25,365 bases of DNA from DATNNN01 sp035601815 (GTDB lineage Bacteria; Pseudomonadota; Alphaproteobacteria; Rhizobiales; Xanthobacteraceae): the NCBI GenBank assembly GCA_035601815.1, contig DATNNN010000090.1, positions 1-25,365 of the forward strand, read 5' to 3'. Numbering within the stretch: the stretch's first letter is position 1; the number at the start of each line of letters is the position of its first letter. The notes beneath the pieces were generated by a model. It had not been told where the DNA came from and did not search any database. It worked only from the letters and a program-made list of their open reading frames with translations. Both the position numbers and the translations under genes were made by a program. Positions 9,101 through 17,379 of this stretch are shown here, piece by piece.

Positions 9101-9700
9101 GATCGTATCGCCGAAGAAATCGAGGCGCACGGGTGCGGCGGTGCCCGGGGCAAAGAGATCGAGGATGCCGCCGCGCACGGCGAATTCGCCCACGTCGCGC
9201 ACGGTGGAGGAGCGCGAGAAGCCCTGCATCTCGAGCCAGCGCGCGCTCTCGGCCATGGCGCGCACGTTGCCGGGCGCGAGCGACAGTGACTGCGCCGCCA
9301 CGAAGTCGCGCGCGGGCACCCGCTGCAGCAGCGCGTTGATGGTGGTGAGCACGATGCGCGGGCCTGAATCGCCCGGGGCCACGAGGCGCGCCAGCGTCGC
9401 CATGCGCCGCGCGGCCACGGCGGGATTGGGCGAGACGCGGTCGTACGGCAGGCAGTCCCAGGCGGGAAATTGCAGCGCCTCGATCTCCGGCGCGAAGAAG
9501 GCAAGCGCGCGGGCAAGCGCCGCCATGCGCTCGGCGTCGCGGCACACGGTGACGAGCTGCGGCGACGGCGCCTGCGGCCGCGCGGCGATGCTTTTCGCCA
9601 AATCGCCGACCACGAGGCCGGAAAAGCCGTCGGGCGCGCCGGTGATGGTGAGCGCGCGGCCGGGTGCCAAGCGCGTGGTGGGGGCGATCGGCTCGTTCAT
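6194..9700 (-). CDS. mfd: Transcription-repair coupling factor Mfd
   Basis: A full-length 1168-residue Mfd, a DNA translocase that displaces RNA polymerase stalled at lesions and recruits the UvrA nucleotide-excision repair machinery. The N-terminal UvrB-like homology region is present (FPAWDCLPYDRVSPNP). Next comes the RNA-polymerase-interacting domain (GDLVVHTDHGIGRFQGL, FLPVENLDVLSRYG), then the RecG-like motor with Walker A GDVGFGKTE (Lys652), Walker B DEEQHFGV (Asp747), TLTATPIPRTLQLAL, and the C-terminal TRCF domain (SVRLGLYRRLADIEEEAAID). ATG 9700 overlaps the sdhE stop (ATGA), so the two genes are coupled. The stop overlaps that of the convergent DsbA-like gene. Length and motifs are normal. 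Confidence 0.98.
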   Translation of the reverse strand: MNEPIAPTTRLAPGRALTITGAPDGFSGLVVGDLAKSIAARPQAPSPQLVTVCRDAERMAALARALAFFAPEIEALQFPAWDCLPYDRVSPNPAVAARRMATLARLVAPGDSGPRIVLTTINALLQRVPARDFVAAQSLSLAPGNVRAMAESARWLEMQGFSRSSTVRDVGEFAVRGGILDLFAPGTAAPVRLDFFGDTIETIRTFDPETQRSSGTLPRLELVPVSEVQLTADAIQRFRIGYAAEFGGLPKGDPLFEAVSEGRRYPGVEHWLPLFHQKLETLLDYLPNTPVVLEPLIEEAAHERFAQIADYYGARRESLERGDAPAYRPLPPERLYFKEKDWGAHLKIAALVRLSPFGVPAARDVLDAGGKPGRSFAPERADAGKNVFDAAVSHARDKQAEGKRVVFAAWSEGSRERLGHVLADHGLTELRPVDTRAETEALPKSAIALALLGLDTGFESASLAIISEQDILGDRLVRPRRRQRRADDFIAELTSLNAGDLVVHTDHGIGRFQGLTTIEALGAPHDCLEIHYAGGDRLFLPVENLDVLSRYGAGDTAAQLDRLGGAGWQSRKARMKSRIREMAAELVRIAAARKLREAPRLTVPQGLYDEFCARFPWEETDDQRATIDAVLDDLAAGRPMDRLVCGDVGFGKTEVALRAAFAAVMNGKQVAVVVPTTLLARQHFKTFAERFRGFPVEIAQISRLISAGDTAKVKEGLTAGGVDIVIGTHALLAHSVKFKDLALVVVDEEQHFGVGHKELLKQLRTEVHVLTLTATPIPRTLQLALTGVRELSIIATPPVDRLAVRTFVTPFDPIVVREALLRERYRGGQAFYVIPRIEDIPGARAFLADHVPEVRVAVAHGQLPASELEDIMGAFYEGKYDVLLSTSIVESGLDIPTANTLIVGRADRFGLAQLYQLRGRVGRAKTRAYAILTVPGERQITPQAERRLKVLQSLDSLGAGFELASHDLDIRGAGNLLGEEQSGHIKEVGYELYQEMLAEAVAALEAGVEQATDKWSPQIAVGTPVMIPEEYVPDLSVRLGLYRRLADIEEEAAIDAAAAELVDRFGPLPDEVKTLLDVVAIKALCRRANVDRIEAGAKGAVIAFRDNVFANPEGLIAWINSDGADARVRPDQRVVVRRDWENIDARLRGTKALLETLVKIATKTAAAA

Positions 9701-9975
9701 TTCGCGCCTTCTTTGCGATGAAATGCGCGCAGGCGGCGGAAGGTTTCGGTGTCGTAAGTGGCGGGCGGCGGGGTCGCGCCCACGATCCAGTCGTAGAGGT
9801 CGGGATCGGACGCCTCGATCAGTGCCTCGAACTCGAAAAGCGCGGGCTCGGTGAGCGTAGGCACGACCGAATCGGCGAAACGGCCGACGACGAGATCCAT
9901 CTCGCGGGTGCCGCGGTGCCAGGCGCGGAACTTAAGCCGCTTGCGGCGGGTCTCGATCGATCGCGCTTCGTTCAC
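9697..9975 (-). CDS. sdhE: Succinate dehydrogenase flavinylation factor SdhE (FAD assembly factor)
   Basis: A 92-residue SdhE/SDHAF2 (YgfY, DUF339) protein that helps attach FAD covalently to the succinate dehydrogenase flavoprotein subunit. The diagnostic RGxxExD motif is RGTREMD, within RRKRLKFRAWHRGTREMDLV; an acidic helical C-terminal half (ALIEASDPDLYDWI) follows. The start is uncertain. GTG 9975 is chosen because GGAG lies six bases upstream and the product begins where the family does; in-frame TTG codons at 9987 and 9993 would add four or six residues. The gene is coupled to mfd by an ATGA overlap and diverges from recG. This gene order is common in Rhizobiales. Confidence 0.92.
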   Translation of the reverse strand: MNEARSIETRRKRLKFRAWHRGTREMDLVVGRFADSVVPTLTEPALFEFEALIEASDPDLYDWIVGATPPPATYDTETFRRLRAFHRKEGAK

Positions 9976-9991
9976 AGGCCGCTCCAACGCC

Positions 9992-10022
9992 AAAAACCCG
10001 GACGGCGCCGGGCGGGGTTTTT
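9992..10022. other. Terminator-like hairpin in the sdhE/recG divergent region
   Basis: AAAAACCC (9992-9999) pairs with GGGTTTTT (10015-10022), enclosing a G+C-rich centre that can also fold alone (CCCGG with CCGGG). A/T runs flank it on both sides, the form of a bidirectional intrinsic terminator. Yet it lies where both genes begin rather than end: 16 bases upstream of the preferred sdhE start and 69 bases upstream of recG. It could be an attenuator, a barrier against read-through, or the end of an unseen small RNA. Confidence 0.5.
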
Positions 10023-10090
10023 ATATAGCGATCTTCAGGGTTGGCGCCAGCGTTGCGCATGGCACGACCTTCGGCCACCTTTCCGCCGCC

Positions 10091-12178
10091 ATGCGCCCGC
10101 TCGTGCTCGCCCCCCTGTTCGCGCCCCTGAACGCGCTTCCCGGCATCGGGCCGAAGCTGATGAAGCCGTTCGGGCGGCTGTTCGAGCGCGCCGAGCCGCG
10201 GGTCATCGATCTCCTGTTCCACCTGCCCTTCGCCGCCATAGATCGCCGGGCGCGGCCGAAGCTGCGCGACGTCATCGCGGGCACGATAGCCACCCTGGAA
10301 GTGACCGTGGACAAGCACCAGCCCAGCCGCGGCCGGGCGCCTTACCGCGTGTTCGCTTCCGACGACACCAACACGCTCGAGCTCGTGTTCTTCAACCTGC
10401 CGCACGAGCGGGTGGAGAAGATGCTGCCGCTGGGCGAGCGGCGCTATGTGTCGGGCACGGTCGGGATGTACGACGGCCGACTACAGATGGTGCATCCCGA
10501 TCGAGTGGTGGACGAGGAAGGCCTCGCCAAGCTCCCGCCGGTCGAGCCGGTGCATCCGCTCACCGAGGGACTCGCCGCCGGCATCGTGCGCCGGGCGGCG
10601 ACGGCGGCGCTGACCAAGATTCCGGCGCTGCCCGAGTGGCTCGATCCGGCGTTCGTGCGCGCGAAAAACTTCACCACCTTTGCCGACGCGCTCGCGCGCC
10701 TGCACGCGCCAGCGGAGCCCGCCGACGTCATGCCGGACTCAACCTTCCGCGCGCGGCTCGCCTACGACGAGTTGCTGGCGCACCAGCTTGCGCTCGCGCT
10801 CGTGCGCGCCGAGATGCGGCGCGAGCCCGGGCGGCCGAGCAAGGGCGACGCACGGTTGCGGGTGAAGATCGAAGCCGCCCTCACCTTTTCCTTGACCGAC
10901 TCGCAGCAACGCGCGGTGGAGGAGATCGTCGCCGACATCGCGTCCGACATCCGCATGCTGCGCCTGCTGCAAGGCGACGTGGGTTCGGGCAAGACCGTGG
11001 TGGCGCTGCTCGCTGCCGCCGCCGCGATCGAAGCCGGGCGCCAGGCGGCGATCATGGCGCCCACCGAAATCCTCGCCCGCCAGCATTTCAACCGTATCGC
11101 GCCGCTTGCCGCGGCAGCCGGCGTCCGCGCCGCGATCCTCACCGGCCGCGAGCGCGGGCGCGACCACGACGCATTGTTGGAAAAGCTCGCCGGCGGCGAT
11201 ATCGACCTTCTCATCGGCACCCACGCGCTGTTTCAGGAAGGGGTGGAGTTCCGCGATCTGGCGCTTGCCGTGGTGGACGAGCAGCATCGCTTCGGCGTGC
11301 ACCAGCGCCTCGCGCTCAGCGACAAGGGCCACGCGGTAGATTTATTGGTAATGACGGCGACGCCGATCCCGCGCACGCTGGTGCTCACCTTCTTCGGCGA
11401 CATGGACGTATCGGAGCTGCGCGAGAAGCCGGCGGGCCGCGCCGCCATCGACACGCGCACCGTATCGCTCGAACGCCTCGGCGAGGTGACCGATGCGGTC
11501 GGCCGCGCCATCGAGCAAGCTGCGCGCGCCTACTGGATCTGCCCGCTCATCGAGGAATCCGAAGAAGTCGATTTCGCCGCCGCCGAGGCGCGCTTCGCGG
11601 CGCTCAACGCCCGCTTCGGGGACGCGGTCGGCCTCGTGCACGGCCGCATGCGTCCCGCCGAGCGCGACGAAGCCATGCGCCGGTTCGCCAGCGGCGAGAT
11701 CAAGCTATTGGTCGCCACCACCGTGGTCGAGGTGGGGGTCGACGTGCCCGAGGCGACGATCATGGTGGTCGAGCAGGCCGAGCGCTTCGGGCTCGCGCAG
11801 CTTCATCAATTGCGCGGCCGCGTCGGTCGCGGTACGGCGCAATCGACCTGTCTCCTGCTCTACCGCCCGCCGCTCGGCGAGATGGCGAAGCGCCGCTTGG
11901 CCGCGTTGCGCGACACCGACGACGGCTTCAAGATCGCCGAGGAGGATCTGGCGCTGCGCGGTGAAGGCGAGGTGCTGGGCGTGCGGCAAAGCGGCCTGCC
12001 TGAATTCCGCATCGCCCGGCCGGAGCTGCACCGCGATCTCCTGGAGGCCGCGCGCAAGGACGCCGCACTCATCGTCGCGCGAGATGCGGCACTGACCTCA
12101 GAGCGCGGCAAAGCGCTCAGGCTCCTGCTCCGCCTCTTCGAGCGCGAGGAAGCGGTGCGGCTGATCGAGGCGGGCTAG
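10091..12178 (+). CDS. recG: ATP-dependent DNA helicase RecG
   Basis: A 695-residue RecG of normal length. It is a double-strand DNA translocase that regresses stalled replication forks and processes D-loops, R-loops and Holliday junctions. The N-terminal wedge region begins LNALPGIGPKLMKPFGRLF, then VIDLLFHLPF. The motor carries Walker A GDVGSGKTV (Lys301), APTEILARQHF, Walker B DEQHRFGVHQR (Asp396), MTATPIPRTL, VVEVGVDVPEAT and QLHQLRGRVGRG. The frame is open further upstream, but ATG 10091 matches the family's N-terminus; no strong ribosome site is visible. Its TAG stop shares a CTAG with the convergent DUF805 gene. It is transcribed away from sdhE-mfd. Confidence 0.97.
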   Translation: MRPLVLAPLFAPLNALPGIGPKLMKPFGRLFERAEPRVIDLLFHLPFAAIDRRARPKLRDVIAGTIATLEVTVDKHQPSRGRAPYRVFASDDTNTLELVFFNLPHERVEKMLPLGERRYVSGTVGMYDGRLQMVHPDRVVDEEGLAKLPPVEPVHPLTEGLAAGIVRRAATAALTKIPALPEWLDPAFVRAKNFTTFADALARLHAPAEPADVMPDSTFRARLAYDELLAHQLALALVRAEMRREPGRPSKGDARLRVKIEAALTFSLTDSQQRAVEEIVADIASDIRMLRLLQGDVGSGKTVVALLAAAAAIEAGRQAAIMAPTEILARQHFNRIAPLAAAAGVRAAILTGRERGRDHDALLEKLAGGDIDLLIGTHALFQEGVEFRDLALAVVDEQHRFGVHQRLALSDKGHAVDLLVMTATPIPRTLVLTFFGDMDVSELREKPAGRAAIDTRTVSLERLGEVTDAVGRAIEQAARAYWICPLIEESEEVDFAAAEARFAALNARFGDAVGLVHGRMRPAERDEAMRRFASGEIKLLVATTVVEVGVDVPEATIMVVEQAERFGLAQLHQLRGRVGRGTAQSTCLLLYRPPLGEMAKRRLAALRDTDDGFKIAEEDLALRGEGEVLGVRQSGLPEFRIARPELHRDLLEAARKDAALIVARDAALTSERGKALRLLLRLFEREEAVRLIEAG

Positions 12179-12540
12179 CGTCCCGCCAGCGGGTCGGGAC
12201 CGAAGCGGTTCGAGCCCGCCGTTCCGCGCATGCAGTCCCAGATGAGGAGCAGGATTATGCCGATGCCGGTGAAGATCAGGAGCAACCACCAGCCGGTGCG
12301 GTCGAGATCGTGCAGGCGGCGCACGGCAACGGCGAGCCCGGGCAGAAACACCGCCAGATGCCAGACCGCATTCAGGGCTGAAACGTCGTTGTAGGGAAAC
12401 AGCGCGCGGTCGAGGATGATTGTCGCGATGCTGACGAGGATGACGAACAGCGTCCAATACCAGTACTCCGAGCGCGGCGCCCGGCCCGAAAAAGTCACGT
12501 AGTTGCGAAACCCGGACGCGATCGCTTGCTGGAAGTTCAT
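12175..12540 (-). CDS. DUF805 inner-membrane protein
   Basis: A 121-residue membrane protein of the DUF805 (YhaH/YhaI-like) family, whose function is unknown. It has the family opening MNFQQAIASGFRNYVTFSGR with RSEYWYWTLF after it. Three or four hydrophobic segments follow (WTLFVILVSIATIIL, HLAVFLPGLAVAV, WWLLLIFTGIGIILLLI), with the conserved RRLHDLDRTGWW loop between them. ATG 12540 is chosen for the family N-terminus and the upstream TGGGGGC; ATG 12552 would add four residues. The stop overlaps the recG stop. It lies downstream of glmU, glmS and the cyclase-like gene on the same strand, but a terminator-like hairpin separates it from them. Confidence 0.88.
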   Translation of the reverse strand: MNFQQAIASGFRNYVTFSGRAPRSEYWYWTLFVILVSIATIILDRALFPYNDVSALNAVWHLAVFLPGLAVAVRRLHDLDRTGWWLLLIFTGIGIILLLIWDCMRGTAGSNRFGPDPLAGR

Positions 12541-12586
12541 GGCAGCCCCCATTTCACTTGCTGGTGGAGCATAGCGGAAAAGACGG

Positions 12587-12610
12587 GCGTCCGCAGAACC
12601 GGCCGGACGC
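12587..12610 (-). terminator. Probable intrinsic terminator after the cyclase-like/SRPBCC gene
   Basis: GCGTCCG (12587-12593) pairs perfectly with CGGACGC (12604-12610) around a 10-base loop. On the minus strand the stem is followed by CCGTCTTTTCC, which contains a short T run. It lies just past the stop at 12624, so it probably ends the glmU-glmS-cyclase-like transcript before the DUF805 gene. The loop is large and the T run short. Confidence 0.45.
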
Positions 12611-12623
12611 TATTCCACAGGCC

Positions 12624-13808
12624 TCAGCTTGCCGTGAGACGCGCGTTGATCGCGGCCTTCAACGTCGTTTGCGCGACTTCCCCAGTTGCCTGGGCCGCGC
12701 CTCCGGCCCCCGCGTCGCGCAAGGCGATTTCGCGCAGGCGGGCGAGGTCGCGGACCCGCTGTTCGCGAACCGACGCGGCGATGCGGCGCATGTTGAAGCG
12801 CAGAAACGCCTGCACGAGCTTGTTGGAAGCGAACGGCAAGCCCGTGCGCACTACCACATGGCAGCCGTTGGCCAGCGGCGAAAGCGATATCGTCATCGGT
12901 ATCAACCCGCCCAGGGGAATGCGCATGTGATAGCTCACGTGCTCGTGCGGCCGCCAGTTGACGATGGCGAAAACGAGCGTCGAGCCGTCGCCGTGGGCAC
13001 AATGATCGACGGTCCCGACATTTACCCGACCCTGCTCGGTGCTCTTGCGCGTCAATTTCGTGACGTTCTCTACCCAGGCGCCGCGCAGATCGGGATCGGT
13101 CAGGTAGTGCCAGCAGCGATCCGCCGACACCGGCAAGTCGATTTCCACGTCGTCGAAGGCGCGGGGATCGGTGTCTTCCACGGCCAGACGTTGCTGGGCT
13201 TTCCGCGCCTCCCACACGGGACGCATGTCCGCCACGCGCAGCGCAACCTCACCAAATTCGTCCGTCGTCTCGGTGTGGCGCGCCGCGCCGGCGAAATACT
13301 CCTTGAGGCCGGAGGCCGCGGCGGCCGCCTCGGTGAACGCGGCGTAGGCGCGGATGCCGGTTGCTGCCGTGATCTTGTTCTTCATAAGCCGGTGAATGAG
13401 GATGACCTCGGGTCCGCTTAGTTCCTTACGGTCGGCGATATCCTGCTCGATGTACTCGCCGTAGTGCGCGACCAGCTTGAGATCGAGGTTCGAGATGTTG
13501 CGGCAGGCCGCGCAGGTGCACGTGGTGTTGACGAGCATGCGCTCGAGGCTTTCGGCAAACCCGCAATACAGGTTTTCGACGATGTCGAGGACGTGGCCGC
13601 CGTCGGCGACGCGCTCGGCCCGAGCATGCGCCAGGATCGCGTCACCCTGGATATTGGACAGCAGGAACGGCGATTTCAGCTTGTCCAACAGCGTCGAGAA
13701 AAGCTGTTCCAGAATCCCGCGCGCGTGGTCGAGTTCGGACCCCGTGAGAAAACGCGTATAGCCGGTGATGTCCGCGATCAGGAGATAGCCGGCTTCCGGA
13801 CGCTGCAT
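12624..13808 (-). CDS. Class III nucleotide-cyclase-like (DUF2652) protein fused to an SRPBCC domain
   Basis: A 394-residue cytosolic protein. Residues 1-170 resemble DUF2652, related to adenylate/guanylate cyclase catalytic domains. LLIADITGYTRFL places Asp13, and NIQGDAILA places Asp56, at the two metal-binding aspartate positions of class III cyclases, but the usual substrate lysine just before the GD motif is missing. A CxCxxC cluster (C97, C99, C102) precedes a LKLVAHYGEY strand. Residues from about 215 form an SRPBCC/polyketide-cyclase-like ligand pocket (VEIDLPVSADRCWHYLTDPD, DHCAHGDGSTLVFAIVNW). No membrane segment or signal peptide is visible. The start at ATG 13808 has no clear ribosome site. 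It lies 53 bases after glmS with no good terminator between, so co-transcription is plausible. The enzymatic activity and ligand are unknown. Confidence 0.8.
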   Translation of the reverse strand: MQRPEAGYLLIADITGYTRFLTGSELDHARGILEQLFSTLLDKLKSPFLLSNIQGDAILAHARAERVADGGHVLDIVENLYCGFAESLERMLVNTTCTCAACRNISNLDLKLVAHYGEYIEQDIADRKELSGPEVILIHRLMKNKITAATGIRAYAAFTEAAAAASGLKEYFAGAARHTETTDEFGEVALRVADMRPVWEARKAQQRLAVEDTDPRAFDDVEIDLPVSADRCWHYLTDPDLRGAWVENVTKLTRKSTEQGRVNVGTVDHCAHGDGSTLVFAIVNWRPHEHVSYHMRIPLGGLIPMTISLSPLANGCHVVVRTGLPFASNKLVQAFLRFNMRRIAASVREQRVRDLARLREIALRDAGAGGAAQATGEVAQTTLKAAINARLTAS

Positions 13809-13861
13809 GGCGCCGTCTTAACATTGGAGCGGCGCAACGCGCCACCGACGTCGCTAGCGGA

Positions 13862-15688
<1,827 letters not shown>

Positions 15689-15806
15689 GTTTCGTCCCGA
15701 AAGCGCTCCCGCAGTATGCGAAGACCATAGCGGAAATGCGTTTAGAAGCGGTTTGGGCGGCACCCAAATCACTTCCGGTTGCGGCGTATGACCGCGCAAA
15801 TGCCGG

Positions 15807-17168
15807 TCAGTCCTCGTCTTTCGCGCCTTTACCGTGTTTTTGCCTTTTCTTGGCGGCGAGCAGCTTCTTGGCCCAGCCGCGGCGAGTCTTCTGGCGGCCG
15901 CGGGCGACGGCGAGCGCGTTCGCCGGCACGTCGACGGTGATGACCGAGCCCGAGCCGACGTAGGCACCCGGACCGATTTTGACCGGCGCCACCAGAGCCG
16001 AGTTCGAGCCGACGAAAGCGCGCTTGCCCACGTCGCTGCGATGCTTGGCGACCCCGTCGTAGTTGCAGAAGATGACGCCGGCGCCGATGTTGGCCTCCTC
16101 GCCGACGCGGGCGTCGCCGATGTAGGCGAGATGATTGGCCTTGGCGCCGGCTTCGAGCGTCGCCGCCTTCACCTCGACGAAGTTGCCGACCTTCGCCTTC
16201 CTGCCGAGCTTGGTTCCCGGCCGCAGCCGTGCGAAGGGACCGACCGACGCGCCCTTGCCAATGTGCGCGCCCTCGATGTGGGAAAACGCGCGGATCACGG
16301 CACCCTCCTCCGCCACCACGCCCGGCCCGAACACCACATAGGGCTCGACCACCACGTCACGGCCGAGCTTGGTGTCGGCGCAGAGGAACACGGTCTCCGG
16401 CGCGATGAGCGTCGCGCCCGCCGCCTGCGCGCGCGAGCGTAAGCGCGCCTGCAAGACGGCCTCGGCTGCGGCGAGCTGTTTCTTGTCGTTCACGCCCATT
16501 ACTTCTTCCTCCGGAGCCTCGCGCACCGTGGCGGCGAGGCCCTCCTCTACCGCAATTCGGACCGCATCGGTGAGATAAAATTCGCGCTTGGCGTTGTCGT
16601 TCTTGATCCGCTCGAGGAGCTTGACCGCGTGCTTGCCGGCGAGCGCCATGATGCCGGCGTTGCACAGGCGGATCGCGCGCTCGGCGGGGCTCGCGTCCTT
16701 GTCCTCGCGCACGGCGACGAGCTCGCCGCCTTCCACGATCAGCCGGCCGTAGCCGGCGGGATCGGCGGCGCGGAAGCCGAGCACCGCCACCGGCGCGTGA
16801 TTGAGCGCCTCGCGGATCGCGACGAGCGTTTGCGGCCGCACCAGCGGCGTGTCGCCGTAGACCACGATCACGTCGTCGCCGGGCTTGATCGCGCCCTTGG
16901 CGGCGAGCACCGCGTGGGCGGTGCCGCGCCGCGCCTTCTGCACGAAGATCCGCGCCTTGGGCGCGAGGCGGCGCACTTCCGCCGCCACGGCCGCCTGGCC
17001 CGGACCCACCACCACGGCGATGCGGGCGGGGTTAACCACGGCCGCGGCCGTGAGCACATGGCCGATCAGGGTTCCCCCGCCGATCCGGTGCAAAACCTTG
17101 GGCGTGCGGGAGGCCATGCGCGTGCTCTCGCCGGCGGCGAGCACAATTAGGCACGTTCGCTCGCTCAT
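15807..17168 (-). CDS. glmU: Bifunctional UDP-N-acetylglucosamine diphosphorylase/glucosamine-1-phosphate N-acetyltransferase GlmU
   Basis: A 453-residue GlmU. The C-terminal domain acetylates glucosamine-1-phosphate and the N-terminal domain transfers UMP from UTP, giving UDP-GlcNAc for peptidoglycan and lipopolysaccharide. The uridyltransferase domain opens LIVLAAGESTRMASRTPKVL and carries VVYGDTPLV and GRLIVEGGELVAVREDKDA. From about residue 250 there is a left-handed beta-helix of hexapeptide repeats, with FARLRPGTKLG, KVGNFVEVK, NHLAYIGDA and NIGAGVIFCNYDG. The tail is unusually lysine/arginine-rich. ATG 17168 is preceded by GGAGGGGAG, an excellent ribosome site, although the frame is open further upstream. 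It is divergent from the SPOR-like gene and heads the glmU-glmS unit. Confidence 0.98.
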   Translation of the reverse strand: MSERTCLIVLAAGESTRMASRTPKVLHRIGGGTLIGHVLTAAAVVNPARIAVVVGPGQAAVAAEVRRLAPKARIFVQKARRGTAHAVLAAKGAIKPGDDVIVVYGDTPLVRPQTLVAIREALNHAPVAVLGFRAADPAGYGRLIVEGGELVAVREDKDASPAERAIRLCNAGIMALAGKHAVKLLERIKNDNAKREFYLTDAVRIAVEEGLAATVREAPEEEVMGVNDKKQLAAAEAVLQARLRSRAQAAGATLIAPETVFLCADTKLGRDVVVEPYVVFGPGVVAEEGAVIRAFSHIEGAHIGKGASVGPFARLRPGTKLGRKAKVGNFVEVKAATLEAGAKANHLAYIGDARVGEEANIGAGVIFCNYDGVAKHRSDVGKRAFVGSNSALVAPVKIGPGAYVGSGSVITVDVPANALAVARGRQKTRRGWAKKLLAAKKRQKHGKGAKDED

Positions 17169-17215
17169 CTCCCCTCCGGCTGGACCGCGGCTTCGCGCCG
17201 GTGTAGCCGATGCGG

Positions 17216-17246
17216 GGGCCCCGGCAAAGCCACGTGCCGGGGGCCC
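17216..17246. other. G+C-rich inverted repeat between glmU and the SPOR-like gene
   Basis: GGGCCCCGGCA (17216-17226) pairs with TGCCGGGGGCCC (17235-17246), with one bulge and an 8-base loop. It sits in the 127-base divergent region, 48 bases upstream of glmU and just before the TGCTAAACTTTTGG element. No T run follows on either strand, so a regulatory or structural role is more likely than termination. Confidence 0.4.
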
Positions 17247-17379
17247 GGAAACTCTGCTAAACTTTTGGCGCCATTTATGATTCGAGGGGGAAACGCTGGC
17301 GGACGCGGGTGATACCATCGGCGGGTCGGCGACGGCGCGCGTCTCGGCGCTGCGCGAGCATGAGCTATTTCCCTATGCG

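Noticed and set aside
9664..11964. A 766-codon open frame on the plus strand over recG
   Set aside because: It is Arg/Ala-rich and out of frame with recG, whose helicase motifs are clear.
13831..13859. Small hairpin GGCGC-AAC-GCGCC and palindrome CGCTAGCG after glmS
   Set aside because: Short stem and no T run; insufficient to call a terminator or binding site.
15689..15806. Possible glmS ribozyme or riboswitch upstream of glmS
   Set aside because: The 118-base gap shows only a weak TTTGGG/CCCAAA hairpin and none of the glmS ribozyme core, which is typical of Firmicutes.
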